Source: Pachypanchax playfairii (Eukaryota > Chordata > Actinopteri > Cyprinodontiformes > Aplocheilidae). From it: 64,000 bases of DNA. Below the pieces are notes generated by a model. The model was not told the origin of the DNA and searched no databases. It saw only the letters and a list, made by a program, of their open reading frames with translations. This document shows positions 1 to 10,850 of this stretch, piece by piece; within the stretch, counting starts at the first letter, position 1, and each line of letters starts with the position of its first letter. The stretch lies in contig SSNP01000412.1 of the NCBI GenBank assembly GCA_006937955.1, positions 90,248 to 154,247 of the forward strand, given 5' to 3'. Made by a program: the position numbers and the translations under genes.

Positions 1-779
1 AATTACATAACTCAGAGACAGATAATAGGAAACTGGCTTTACAGAGATATTTAGTGTACTATGGTAGCATAGTAAATCTGTTATATCTAGATTTTATAAT
101 GTACTTCATATTACTGTAAATACAAAACAGTTGAGCGAGAGTTAATGTTCAAGTTGTTTCTGAAAAGTAAAAGGTTGAAGTTTACAACATTTCATGTTTA
201 TCATGGGCGACAGAATATTTCAAATAGGCTTTTTTTCCTCAAACTGGGTAAAACTTAAAGTAAGATTAAATCATTGTGAAACTTTGAACCTGTAAATGCT
301 CAACTATGTTGTTTTAAAACTCATCAACACTAACAGATTAAAAGATGGTGGATTGAATGAAATAAGTGTCATACAGGTGTAATCCCTCAAAAGAAGTGTG
401 ACTTTGAATGATAAAAATTAAATTCAGAAGGTGAATTGAAGTGAATTGACATGAATATTGATTCTGTGGTTATTTCAGGTTGTACTACGTAATTTAAAAC
501 CGAGCTGGATGTTTGAAGACAAAAGTCCTCTCACCTGACATCCTGCTCATGAATGGTTTACTCAGACATCACTAAACTATATAAATGATTTTTTCACACA
601 ACTTCAACATTCTAATTCAACTCATTTTTATGTAATTCACGGATATTAAAGTCCCTAAATTATAGACTAAGTTAATAAAAGAGGCTCAATTACACATTTA
701 AAGATCCCATATTATGCACTTTTCACACTGAATCATTTCTTTACCTCTCAATAACATGTAAAAGCCATGCAGTGTTCAA
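1..779. other. AT-rich intergenic sequence, no gene seen
   Basis: AT-rich sequence with short open frames only. I see no splice-bounded coding signal, no terminal repeats and no tRNA. It runs up to the decayed LINE that begins near 780. Confidence 0.5.
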
Positions 780-2745
780 ATTGCCCCCTTTTCAAAGTTC
801 AGCTGTTGTTCCCAATCTTGTCTCATCTCACCTCGGTTTGAAACGCTCTGTTTCAGGTGGGCAGGGCAGTTGGGTGCCTAGCAGCTCTAAGCCCTGCCCA
901 TCTTTGTTCCCTGGAGATGCAATCCTGAGGCACCCAAACAGGATCCCCTCAATACCTTGGCTGCACCTAGAAATTCTGTCCATAAAGGTTATGAACAGAA
1001 TTGGTGACAAAGGGACCTAACAGCCCATATTAAAGGGCCTGGTACACCATAGTCCTGGAGCACCCCCCACAGGAATTCCCAAGGGACATGGTCGAACGCC
1101 TTCCAAATCCACAAAACACACGTAGACTGGTTAGGAGCTTTTTAACACCTCGGTGACTTCTGCCCCAGAAATTGGTAATAACCGCCCCCCCCCCCCAAAA
1201 AAAAGACTCCTCAAACTTACCTTCCTCGCTGGAAGCCGTGCCGGTGGGATTGAGGGGGTCTTCAAAGTACTCCACCCACAGATTCACAACATCACAGGTT
1301 GAGGTCAGCCGTTCCCCACCTGCACTATAAACTGTGTTTACGGTGCATGTCGGATGGTGGACTAGAGTCTCCTCAAAGCCGTATGGCCCCGCCGAACTCC
1401 TCCCATGCTTGGGATTTTGCCTTGGCGACCACACGGGTTGCGTTCCGTTTGGAATGCAGATACCTATCAGCTGCCTCCAGAGTTCCAGCCAGAAAGGCCC
1501 AATAAGACTCTGTTAGATTTTTTCCTTATTCTATCAAACCTTTTGTTATTATAAATAGAAGAATCACGATCCCTCAAGTAGTTTGGTTCAATACTCAGCC
1601 GAGGAGTGTCAGCACACGCAGCACCTCTGCGAGACAGCTCTGGGTGACCACTCTGATGTACACTTCTCAGCTCAGTGTCTTTATTCACTTAGAAACATCA
1701 ATAACAGATAACATAAATCATCACTCCCAAATCAGCCGAGCCAGTGGCGGCTCGCAATTACCTTGGATTAAGAAAAACAGAGTGTTCTGAGGAAGAATGT
1801 GTAAGTCAGAAAACAGTTGCGGGTCAGATAACAGGGCCTTTGTGACTGTTTGCACACAGGTCATGCAGGGGGTTGCTCAAAGTTGGTGTTAGGCATGAAC
1901 ATGTATAATTTCTATGTTTCCCATTCTCTATCAGACTCCTTCTTCAGCTTGACAGCATCCCTCACTGCAGGTGTCCACCAGCAGGTTCGAGGGTTGCCGC
2001 CACAACCCTCAGACCCTCAATACGTTTGGGCCTGCCAGGTCTGACTGGCATCCTCCCCCACCATCTGAGCCAACTCAACACCACGTAGTGATCAGCTGGC
2101 AGCTCCGTCCCTCTCTTCATCCGAGTGTCCAAGACATGCGGTCGCAGATCTGATGAAACAACAATAAAGTCAATCATTGAACTGCGACCGAAGGTGTCCT
2201 GGAGCCAAGTGCACATGTGAACACCTTTATGCTGGAACATAATGTTTGTCATGGACAATCCATGACGAGCACAGAAGTGCGAGCAAACCACCACTCAAGT
2301 TTTGATCGGAGGGGGGGCGTTCTTCCCAGTCACGCTTCTTCAGGTCTTGCTGTCATTGTCCACATGAGTTCGGAAGTCCCCCAGTTGAAGCCCCAGTAGA
2401 ATGATGGAGTCCCTTGAGGGAGCGCTCTCCAGTTCTTCCTCCAAAGACAGTGAGGGTAGTCCAAACTACTGTTTGGTGCAAACAGAAGTCAGCACCTGTC
2501 CCCCACCTACCCAAAGGCAGAGGGAGGCTACCCTCTCATCCACTGGGGTGAACCCCAGTGTACAGGCACTGTACACTGAGTGTCCACTCTCTCTCGAGGA
2601 GTCTGGATCCAGAACCAGAACTGTGCATAGAGGTGAATCCAACTATATCTTGTCAGAATATCTCAGCCTCACACACCAGCTCTGGCTCCTTTCCCACCAG
2701 AGAGGTGACGTTCCATGTCCCAGGAGCTAGCTTCTGCAGTTGAAA
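780..2745 (-). mobile_element. Decayed LINE (family A), minus strand, split by a solo LTR
   Basis: Read on the minus strand, 2300 to 1962 translates to the end of an apurinic-type endonuclease domain, with the signature GRSSMIDFIVVSSDLRPHVLD followed at once by the RWWGRMPVRPGRPKR stretch usual in a common teleost LINE. About 1434 to 1180 gives the linker WVEYFEDPLNPT. About 1010 to 870 gives the reverse transcriptase piece SPILFITFMDRISRC. The catalytic RT core between the last two is deleted, and frames are broken by stops. 2430-2745 looks like more of the same element. The clade (RTE-like or other) is not settled. The element was later cut by the solo LTR at 1511-1933. It is a dead copy. 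Confidence 0.72.
1511..1933 (-). mobile_element. Solo LTR related to the provirus at 54.9-63.3 kb
   Basis: This stretch runs TGTTAG...CTATCA on the plus strand and aligns along its whole length with the provirus LTR at 54902-55297. Both share the TTTTTTCCTTATTCTATC start, the TGGTTCAATA block, the AACAGATAAC block and the ATGTATAAT block near the end. It is flanked by a perfect 5-bp duplication, GACTC, at 1506-1510 and 1934-1938. No internal viral sequence remains, so it is a solo LTR left by LTR-LTR recombination. Plus-strand TTTATT at 1680-1685 gives an AATAAA signal in the proviral sense. It is clearly more diverged than the two provirus LTRs are from each other. Confidence 0.85.
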
Positions 2746-3244
2746 AGTCTGTTTTACTAAAATCAGCTCATCGTGAGCGGCTACAGCTGAAGAGCTGTTG
2801 TCCTGCATCTAAAGCTGCTTTGAATTAAAGCTGCAACTATCTGCACTGCTGTCTATACAAAAGTAAAACGAGTGCATCTACTTGTTATCCGTTTCCTGTG
2901 ATTGAGTGAAGTAGAACTTGTTGTGGATTTTCTTGTTGTTTGCGATGAAATAAAAAGAAATTTTAATCCACACCAATAAGTTATAATAAAGGCGATAAAG
3001 CACATTAAAAATTTGTTTGATGTAAAAGTAATACACATTTTTTGTCGCCATATTTTGTCATTTATGCCCTATTTTAAAAGGTTCATAGTAATCCTTCACT
3101 ACATGGGGCTTCAACTTTAAATATATATCAAGGACACTGAGTCGTGTTATTTCTGGTGCATCTTCGTCAGTTGGTTTGCCCAGTTGATTTAACTAACGAG
3201 ACACTTGGTGAATTGCTGAGGAGCACACTTTAAGTATCCTGGTG
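2746..3244. other. Intergenic sequence, nothing recognised
   Basis: AT-rich sequence between the family A LINE and an unclassified repeat. No supported gene. Confidence 0.4.
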
Positions 3245-4032
3245 TCACGATTTGAGGGAGGTTTTAATGTTGGACCCAAATGCAGTGAGGAGGAACACAA
3301 AACTAAAGTGCAACAACAAGTTTAATGAGAACTAAAAATGCTGACGGGGCAGCAAAACAACTTACATGGGGGATGAAAAGTCCAGAGGTGAAAAAACACA
3401 AAAGTAATCCATGGAGGGAAAATATATCCAGATGCAGAGACAAGGGGAGACGGTTGTGAGGAAACACGACAACAGGAACCCGTAACAGAAGAGTCCTCCT
3501 AACGGCGCGGCAGACGGCCAGCGCAGAGGCACTCAAAACCTAGAGAGACGCTCTAGGGACGGGGACACGACAGGCTAGTAACAGGACTAGGACATACACG
3601 ACATGCGACAACAAACCGACACTGATTAACAGGCACAAGAGGTTTAAATACAAACACCAAACAGATTACAAACACAGAACACCTGGGAACACTGGGAGAG
3701 AATGAAACAGAGGAGCTAATCAATAACAAGACACACCTGGGGAGCAAAGAGGATGAACACAGGAAATGACGAAACATAATCAAGGAACCTCAGACATGCC
3801 ACGGGCAGACAGGAAATACAAACGGTATCAAAATAAAACCAAAACCGGAATGTATAACTAGGAAACTAAAACATAACAAAACTAAGACACAGGAGGATAA
3901 CTGAACAACAGCTATACTTAAACCTAAAACCCAGATGACAGAGGGAGAGAAAACAAAATACCAGATAACTAGAAAACCCAACACTACAGAATAAAGTAAA
4001 CAAACAACGAAAACCCCAAGACCTGACACCTG
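3245..4032. repeat. Unclassified interspersed repeat, copy 1
   Basis: The block opens with GGTGTCACGATTTG and closes with CAAGACCTGACACC, which are imperfect inverted ends. Inside are an ACGCTCTAGGGACGGGGAC segment and a GAGACGGTTGTGAGG segment. Related segments occur in the same order at 43.7-44.3 kb. It has no coding capacity. The shared order and inverted ends suggest a non-autonomous mobile element, but I cannot name the family. Confidence 0.45.
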
Positions 4033-4374
4033 GTTGCTGATTGGCCCAGATCAGCATCACTGATTGGCTCATGCTTTGCGTTAGCAGCATTTCGTCTTGC
4101 TCATTCATCAAGTGCATCAAGTGTTTCATCAGGGTTTCAAATTTGCAAAAATAATTATATAAACACAAAGTTTGTACTTCATGAAGTCTCACCTTTTGCC
4201 AGGGTTTCTGCCAGGATAATGGAGGGATTTCTGTATTTTTCTTACTGCACATTTATAGATGTGCCTAGAATTATTTGTACCAGTAACGCACAGTGGTTAC
4301 AGAAATAACTTGAAACTTAAATAATATTGATAAAAAAAATAGATATCTAACAACGAATCAGACATTGATTGTGT
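4033..4374. other. Intergenic sequence, nothing recognised
   Basis: Short AT-rich stretch with no supported gene or repeat ends. Confidence 0.4.
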
Positions 4375-4820
4375 GCGCCGAGTGTAGGGATCACACTTCT
4401 CGGACTCCCAGGGAAAGTTCATTCCTGGGTGTTGGATTTAAGAGGAGCAGTGTAGCTTTCACCCAGGTTGTGGAACACTGGACCAGATCTTTACCCTGGT
4501 GGAGTTCTTGACCTGGTCCTGAAAGCTTGCCTCTTTAGTCCATATGTGTTTTGTGGACTTGGAGAAGGCTTACAACCAGGTCTACCTGGACATTTTGTGG
4601 AGGGCACAGAATTCAACGCCTGCTTCTACAGGCTGTCCAGTCCTTGAACAACCAGTGCAAGAGCTTTGTCCACATTTTCAGCACCAAGTTGACCTCGTTC
4701 CCTGTGCAGCTGGGATGCAGCTGGGAGGCCTCTTGTCACCAATCCTGTTTGTGGTGTTTATAGACAGGATCTCAAGGTGTCACCGTGGTTTGGCCATCTC
4801 AGTAGGATTTCTGAAATAAG
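4375..4820 (+). mobile_element. LINE family A fragment (reverse transcriptase core)
   Basis: Plus-strand translation from about 4544 gives CFVDLEKAYNQV, the A-block of a LINE reverse transcriptase with the first catalytic aspartate (FVDLEKAYD/N). About 140 bases later comes LLSPILFVVFIDRISRC, the block that precedes the FADD box. The 4375-4540 lead-in also matches the usual DNA of this LINE (a TGTGG...GTGGAACACTGGACCAG stretch) but is frameshifted. The FADD box and the 3' end are absent, so this is a broken internal piece. Confidence 0.7.
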
Positions 4821-5010
4821 TGAGGCAGCGTGAGAGGTTGAAGTCAACACACAGCTCTAACCTCTCTGAACTACCACTGAAAGTCAATGTCAGCTTTATA
4901 TACACAATACTGACCAACAGCAGAGGCTGCACTACAGTGCCTAATAACAAAAACTACATACAACTCAAATGCCAAGGTAAACTGTGACATCCGATGGACC
5001 GTCCGTCCGT

Positions 5011-5352
5011 TCCATCCATCCATCCATCCATCCATCCTTCCCCTGTACTCACTTCTTCCTGTTCAGGGTCACGGGGTAGCTAGTATTTATCTCCAGTAGT
5101 CATTGGGTGAGAGGTGGGGTCCCACCTGAACAGGTCACCAGTCCATCACAGGGCCACAGATAGACAAACAACCACCTAAACACACCGAGGGAGCATGTTT
5201 TTGATCTGTGGGAGGAAGCCGGAATCCCCAGTGAAAACCTACTCATGCATGAGGAAAAGGTCCATGCAGAAAGGTTCCAGCCCGGTTTCAAACCCAGGAC
5301 CTTCTAGCTGCAAAGCAATAGTGCTACCCACTGTTCCACTGTGCAGCTCCAA
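5011..5352 (-). repeat. tRNA-headed SINE, minus strand
   Basis: Read on the minus strand it starts near 5350 with a tRNA-like head. There is an A-box-like AACAGTGGGTAG, then GAAGGTCCTGGGTTTGAAACC with a B-box-like core. A body typical of a common teleost SINE follows (CATGTTTTTGATCTGTGGGAGGAAG on the plus strand). It ends in an (ATGG)n tail, seen as (CCAT)n at 5011-5037. Copies of the same family lie at 20.8-21.1 and 43.2-43.5 kb. Confidence 0.7.
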
Positions 5353-6230
5353 TAAACTGTGACACAACATTGATCATTTGAAAAGGAAAATGTGGTAAAA
5401 AAAAACACTTTAAAATACACCAAAGAGACACAAGAAAACCTCAAGCAGATGTGAATAGAGGTGAGTCTATAAAGGTCTATAAAGCTGTATACAGATGTAA
5501 AACAGATTGGCAAGTTGTTCCAGAGATTAAGAGCAACGACTGTAAGTCATCTCTACCTTTTAGTTTAGATCTGGAGACATTTAAGAGCATTAGGTTGAAC
5601 CTTAGATTTCTAGATGAAATGTGGATATGGACAAAAATGGAGCTAGACCATGAAGAGTCTTAAGACCCAATAACAAAATCTTAAAACCAATACTGTTATG
5701 TGCTAGTGTCTTCTTGTACCTATTAAGAGACAAGCAGCAGCATTTTGGATGACCTGTAAATATCAGTGTAGTGACAGGGTTGTAACGATTGACATATGAA
5801 GAGGTAAGCTGTCTTCATGGCTCAGTGGTGTAAGAAGATGATGACAGAAGGTCCAGCTAACCAACGAACTGTAAGATGTTCAACAGTAGTGTTCCACATC
5901 AACCTCACTGTATTACACTTCATGCCACCTTTTGTTCCGCAGTACTGGCTTTTTAACTAAAGCATGGCTGTTTACTGATCTGTCAGACAGCTTAAAGAAC
6001 GCGCTCTTCTTTGTGACCACATCACAGAACGGTTTTGTGTAAAAAAGCTTGTGAGCTTTTTCAAACTCAAAAGCTTCCACTCTTTCAGCCAAATGTGATT
6101 GTAATGTTTTTTTTACACTCCATTACTTTATTATGAGACAGTTGTTTACTTAGTTATCACTTCTCAACAAAGCCATATGTGTGACACCACACAAACCTTG
6201 TCTCCTTACAACAGATTATCTTTTCTTTTA
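5353..6230. other. Intergenic sequence, nothing recognised
   Basis: AT-rich sequence without supported genes. It contains one region with a decayed-repeat look (5450-5760) that I cannot assign. Confidence 0.4.
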
Positions 6231-6859
6231 TGGTGCATTCACACCGGCCCAACTGTCAACGTCAGAAGCGGTAAGTTTATATGTAAAGTCTATGGTGAAT
6301 TGCGTCAGACAGACGTCAACGGCTCTGCGTCGCTTTGTGAGCGTTATGAGCATCAACTTTTCAAGCGTTTCAAGCGTTTCAGGCATTGACGCTTGAAACG
6401 CTTGAAAAGCTCGAAACGCAGACGCTCATAACACTCTTGAAGCGGCATGTCAACCAATCAGAGCGTCTCATCGTAGTGACGTACCTGAATGAAGCTGGAA
6501 GTCTTCAAACAGGGTGCGGGACAGACAGAAGTAGCGCTGGAAGCAAACCTCATCCATATGTAGCTCCTGTAGCAAATGGTTTAACTCCTCAAACTCAGAA
6601 CGCATCTGAACAATGGGGTGTATCCACAAACGGAGTAAATAAAGCCAAGCCACTCTCTCAATATGATCCACCAAAGCTCCGAACATCCGATAACAAAGGA
6701 AGCCCTGCCTTCGCGCTCTTTTTAACGGTCAAGCGTTACGAGCTTCAACGCCTATGCGCTCTGACTGGCAGGCGTTATGAGCTTCAACTTTCAAACGTCA
6801 AACTTGGAGCGTTATCAGCGTTGCTTGACGTTGATAAAGTGGCCGGTGTGAACGCACCA
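6231..6859 (-). mobile_element. Deleted PIF/Harbinger transposon with a transposase remnant
   Basis: The ends are TGGTGCATTCACACCGGCC and its inverse GGCCGGTGTGAACGCACCA, with one mismatch in 19. They are flanked by a TTA duplication at 6228-6230 and 6860-6862. A 3-bp TWA duplication is the hallmark of PIF/Harbinger. On the minus strand (about 6686-6468) a short frame reads EELNHLLQELHMDEVCF, then FQRYFCLSRTLFEDF. This resembles the start of Harbinger (HARBI1-like) transposases, just before their DDE domain. The rest of the transposase is deleted. The left half contains a strong internal inverted repeat around 6355-6412, built from CAAGCGTTTC copies. Confidence 0.8.
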
Positions 6860-6862
6860 TTA

Positions 6863-7869
6863 GAATCAGGTTTACTGTCTGTTTTTTGAGATTATACTGG
6901 GGAAACTGCAAGTCACGGCTGATTGGCGGCTGCTAAATTCAGTTAGCTGCCTTAGGGAGCCCAGTTATGTTTAATAATGTGCGTTTGATTGTGAAAACAA
7001 TCATAATGTAACTAAAAATACATAAAATATTGTTTGCCCAAACTGCTAGTTGAGTTAGTTAACTAATAAAGTTTTAAGTTTTAGTTGTTTAAATGGAGGA
7101 AGTGTGCTCTTCTACTGAGCAGCTGTTAGCTTGACTTCATAAAACATCTCTGATTCTCCAAACTGAGATTATACTAGACCTCGTAACTAAGATAGCTACT
7201 GCTTGTGCAATGCCATAAAAAAAAGAATCAAAACAAAAGTGAAAAATCTATGTCTTTACAAAACAGTTTGAGACAGATGTACAATATGTAAGAATTTTCC
7301 ATTGAAATATTCACACAACAGTCTAATGTCCCACAGATGTTGAAAGTAAAATCCTATTGTAACAGATCTTGAGCTCAGTCAGCTGGGTGGTCACTAGTTT
7401 CTGTCATTTTAAAAATGCTGGTCCAGGACAGAATAATTATTTACACGTCCAGACTTCCTTGTTTCATAACGAATCACATGTGAGTCTGCAAGGCTGCCAA
7501 GTCTTCAACACAAGCAGTTACAATTCCACAACGACCAGCAGCAAAAAGTAAGAAACCACCACATCCTTCCAACTGAGCAGCCGAGCTGCACGTGATGGGA
7601 CATTCAAATGCACTTAGGAAAACTCAACGCTAAAGAAAAAAAATGTAACAAATACAAGTGAAACTAAACGAGGATCAACATTGGAACTGGCAACCCAACA
7701 GAAAAATCAGGGAGGGGAAGGGGTGAGTGGCTGAGAGCAGACGTTTTTTTTTCTACATGAACTGCAGGATTTGGATTTGACAACAAGGTCTAATTGATCC
7801 ACTTCAAAAGACTCACCAATCAATCCAATCATATGTGAGGTTTCAGTAAATTAAGTCTGCATCTCAGAC
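6863..7869. other. Intergenic sequence, nothing recognised
   Basis: AT-rich sequence with no supported coding region, terminal repeats or RNA gene. Confidence 0.4.
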
Positions 7870-8330
7870 CCAAAGGAGGCCTGTGTGTCCCTTAAATTGT
7901 GCGTCGCCTAGCTTCCATTTAAATGTTTGTGGCAGCCCCCAGATACTTAAACTCTTCCACTTGAGGTAAAGACTCACTGCCAACATAAAGGAACGTTTCA
8001 CCTTTTTCAGTTGAGATCCATTACATTATGGACCCTTCACACTCAGCTGCGCACCATACCAGTGCATACTGATGGTCATGGGTTGAGGACGCCAACAGAA
8101 CCACATCACTTGCCAACAACAGCAATGAGAGCCTGAGGTTCTTAATCCAGACACCTTCCACACCACAAACAGTGACAAGGAGCAACACCCAACCTGTACA
8201 GGGAATGAGCTCAACCTGGTGGCGACAATGCAGACACAGCTTCTGCTTTGGTTGTATAAAGACCGGACCGCCTGTGGAAGCAGGTCTGGGACCCCAGGTC
8301 TGGGACCCCAGACTCCTGCAGCTGTATGTT
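7870..8330 (-). mobile_element. LINE family A fragment, minus strand
   Basis: Minus-strand translation gives LASDVVLLASS, a decayed form of the FADDVVLL reverse transcriptase box. Before it is HCRHQVELIPC and after it CAAECEGS, in the order seen in the family A LINE. Stops and frameshifts are frequent. It is a dead fragment. Confidence 0.55.
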
Positions 8331-8536
8331 GTTATTATTAAACAGGTCAAATGAAAGAAAAATAATATTTAAACTCTAGAACTCTAAGGTTGGGTAATTT
8401 TCACCCAAACAATTCTTGTCATGAGATTTTCATTGTGTGTAATTTTACATAAATAGATGAAAACTGTATTTTATCTGGGATATAATATCGAGTAAAATAT
8501 GCCCAACGTTAGTGATGGTGATGAAAAGTGAAGAAA

Positions 8537-8660
8537 CCTAAAAATTATTTGTTACTAATTTTAACATTTCTTCACCATTTCTTTCTTTCTTGGTGAATAA
8601 AGTTGAAGAAGGGTAAAGACATGTTAAAATTAGTAACAACTAATTTTAAAGTTTTTTAGG
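8537..8660. repeat. Imperfect hairpin, possible foldback element
   Basis: CCTAAAAATTATTTGTTACT...TTAACAT at 8537-8567 is the inverse of ATGTTAAAATTAGTAACAA...TTTTTTAGG at 8631-8660, with small gaps. The loop is about 60 bases. I found no clear target duplication. Confidence 0.5.
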
Positions 8661-9246
8661 GTTAAACAATGAAATCGGTTCTGATTCTTAGTTACAATTA
8701 ATTACAATATTTTTTGTTGAAGGAACAGTTTTGACTAATAAACAATGAATAATTAGTAACTAAAACTAGAATGAAAATAGCATCTATTTTTCCCTCTTCT
8801 GTGAATATGAGCAAGATCTTTTTTTATTTCTGTACATGTGAATTTAAATCGCTTATAAAAATTCATGTGGAGAGAAAAAGAGAAGGTTATTCAAATTTAT
8901 CTTTTGTGGAAAATTAATGTGGAATTTTTACATTTCACATTGATTTTACATTGTTTTTTACAATTTTATTTTCCTTCTGCAGGATTTTCTTCATGGGTGT
9001 GGTGATTCTTTTTTTTACATGTTTGCTTTTTAGTTCAGTTGTAGATTTATGTTTTCATTTGATTTGTTCATGCATTCACTTTTTCATTTACTAAGCAGTC
9101 AGATTTTATCCTCCATATCAGGTGGCTGCTGTTAAAAGTCTCAATAATTCAAGATCCCACCTTTATTTCTCAGTTTTCCACAGTGATGATGATGTCAGAC
9201 CTTTTCAGCCTAATTTATCAGTAATTTAGCTTCAGTAATACATATA
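8661..9246. other. AT-rich intergenic sequence
   Basis: T-rich sequence between the hairpin and the Tc1 element. No gene is supported. The TA at 9245-9246 is the target base pair of the Tc1 insertion. Confidence 0.4.
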
Positions 9247-10848
9247 CAGTGGGGCAAAAAAGTATTTAGTCAGCCACCAATTGTGTAAGTTCTCCCACTT
9301 AAAAAGATCAGAGAGGCCTGTAATTTTCATCATAGGTATACCTCAACTATGAGAGACAAAATGAGGAAAAAAAATCCAGAAAATCACATTGTCTGATTTT
9401 TAAAGAATTTATTTGCAAATTATGGTGGAAAATAAGTATTTGGTCACCTACAAACAAGTAAGATTTCTGGCTTTCACAGACCTGTAACTTCTTTAAGAGG
9501 CTCCTCGGTTCTCCACTCATTACCTGTATTAATGGCACCTGTGTGAACTCGTTATCAGTATAAAAGACACCTGTCCACAACCTCAAACAGTCACGCTCCA
9601 AACTCCACTATGGCCAAGACCAAAGAGCTGTCAAAGGACACCAGAAACAAAATTGTAGACCTTCACCAGGCTGGGAAGACTGAATCTGCAATAGGTAAGC
9701 AGCTTGGTGTGAAGAAATCAACTGTGGGAGCAATTATTAGAAAATGGAAGACATACAAGACCACTGATAATCTCCCTCGATCTGGGGCTCCATGCAAGAT
9801 CTCACCCCGTGGGGTCAAAATGATCACAAGAACGGTGAGCAAAAATCCCAGAACCACACGGAGGGACCTAGTGAATGACCTGCAGAGAGCTGGGACCAAA
9901 GTAACAAAGGCTACCATCAGTAACACACTACGCCGCCAGGGACTCAAATCCTGCAGTGCCAGACGTGTCCCCCTGCTGAAGCCAGGACACGTCCAGGCCC
10001 GTCTGCGGTTTGCTAGAGAGCATTTGGATGATCCAGAAGAGGATTGGGAGAACATCTTATGGTCAGATGAAACCAAAATAGAACTTTTTGGTAGAAACTC
10101 AACTTGTCGTGTTTGGAGGGGAAAGAATGCTGAGTTGGATCCAAAGAACACCATACCTACTGTAAAGCATGGGGGTGGAAACATCATGCTTTGGGGCTGT
10201 TTTTCTGCAAGGGGACCAGGACGACTGATCCGTGTAAAGGAAAGAATGAATGGGGCCATGTATCGTAAGATTTTGAGTGAAAACCTCCTTCCATCAGCAA
10301 GGGCATTGAAAATGAGACGTGGCTGGGTCTTTCAGCATGACAATGATCCCAAACACACCGCCCGGGCAACGAAGGAGTGGCTTCGTAAGAAGCATTTCAA
10401 GGTCCTGGAGTGGCCTAGCCAGTCTCCAGATCTCAACCCCATAGAAAATCTCTGGAGGGAGTTGAAAGTCCGTGTTGCCCAGCGTCAGCCCCAAAACATC
10501 ACTGCTCTAGAGGAGATCTGCATGGAGGAATGGGCCAAAATACCAGCAACAGTGTGTGAAAACCTTGTGAAGACTTACAGAAAACGTTTGACCTCTGTCA
10601 TTGCCAACAAAGGCTATATAACAAAGTATTGAGATTAACTTTTATTATTGACCAAATACTTATTTTCCACCATAATTTGCAAATAAATTATTTAAAAATC
10701 AGACAATGTGATTTTCTGGATTTTTTTTCCTCATTTTGTCTCTCATAGTTGAGGTATACCTATGATGAAAATTACAGGCCTCTCTGATCTTTTTAAGTGG
10801 GAGAACTTACACAATTGGTGGCTGACTAAATACTTTTTTGCCCCACTG
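9247..10848 (+). mobile_element. Complete Tc1-like transposon, copy 1
   Basis: This is a 1602-bp element starting CAGTGGGGCAAAAAAGTATT and ending with its inverse. It is flanked by TA on both sides (9245-9246, 10849-10850), the Tc1/mariner target duplication. The inverted repeats are about 200 bp each (9247-9446 and 10649-10848). The inner end of each carries a second copy of the AAGTATTTGGTCA-type motif, which is the IR/DR arrangement. The single open transposase frame lies between them. A second copy of identical length is at 39369-40970. Both ends and the gene look intact, so the element may be recently active. Confidence 0.95.
9610..10632 (+). CDS. Tc1-like transposase (DD34E), 340 aa, copy 1
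   Basis: This enzyme cuts out and inserts its own element at TA sites. The uninterrupted frame starts at the ATG 163 bp inside the left inverted repeat's inner end. Residues 1-110 form the paired-like double helix-turn-helix DNA-binding region (LSKDTRNKIVDLHQAGKTES, then SKNPRTTRRDLVNDL), with basic stretches near 113-135 that could serve nuclear import. The catalytic triad is D153 in WSDETK, D244 in QHDNDPKHT and E279 in DLNPIENLW, with 34 residues between the last two. The glycine-rich KHGGGNIMLWGC box is present at about 186-197. A length of 340 is usual for the family. No stop or frameshift is seen. It differs from copy 2 at six residues. Confidence 0.95.
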   Translation: MAKTKELSKDTRNKIVDLHQAGKTESAIGKQLGVKKSTVGAIIRKWKTYKTTDNLPRSGAPCKISPRGVKMITRTVSKNPRTTRRDLVNDLQRAGTKVTKATISNTLRRQGLKSCSARRVPLLKPGHVQARLRFAREHLDDPEEDWENILWSDETKIELFGRNSTCRVWRGKNAELDPKNTIPTVKHGGGNIMLWGCFSARGPGRLIRVKERMNGAMYRKILSENLLPSARALKMRRGWVFQHDNDPKHTARATKEWLRKKHFKVLEWPSQSPDLNPIENLWRELKVRVAQRQPQNITALEEICMEEWAKIPATVCENLVKTYRKRLTSVIANKGYITKY

Positions 10849-10850
10849 TA

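Noticed and set aside
9663..10494. Minus-strand frames opposite the Tc1 transposase, up to 198 codons (also 39785-40616)
   Set aside because: Shadow frames. The plus-strand frame has all transposase motifs and the minus frames have none.
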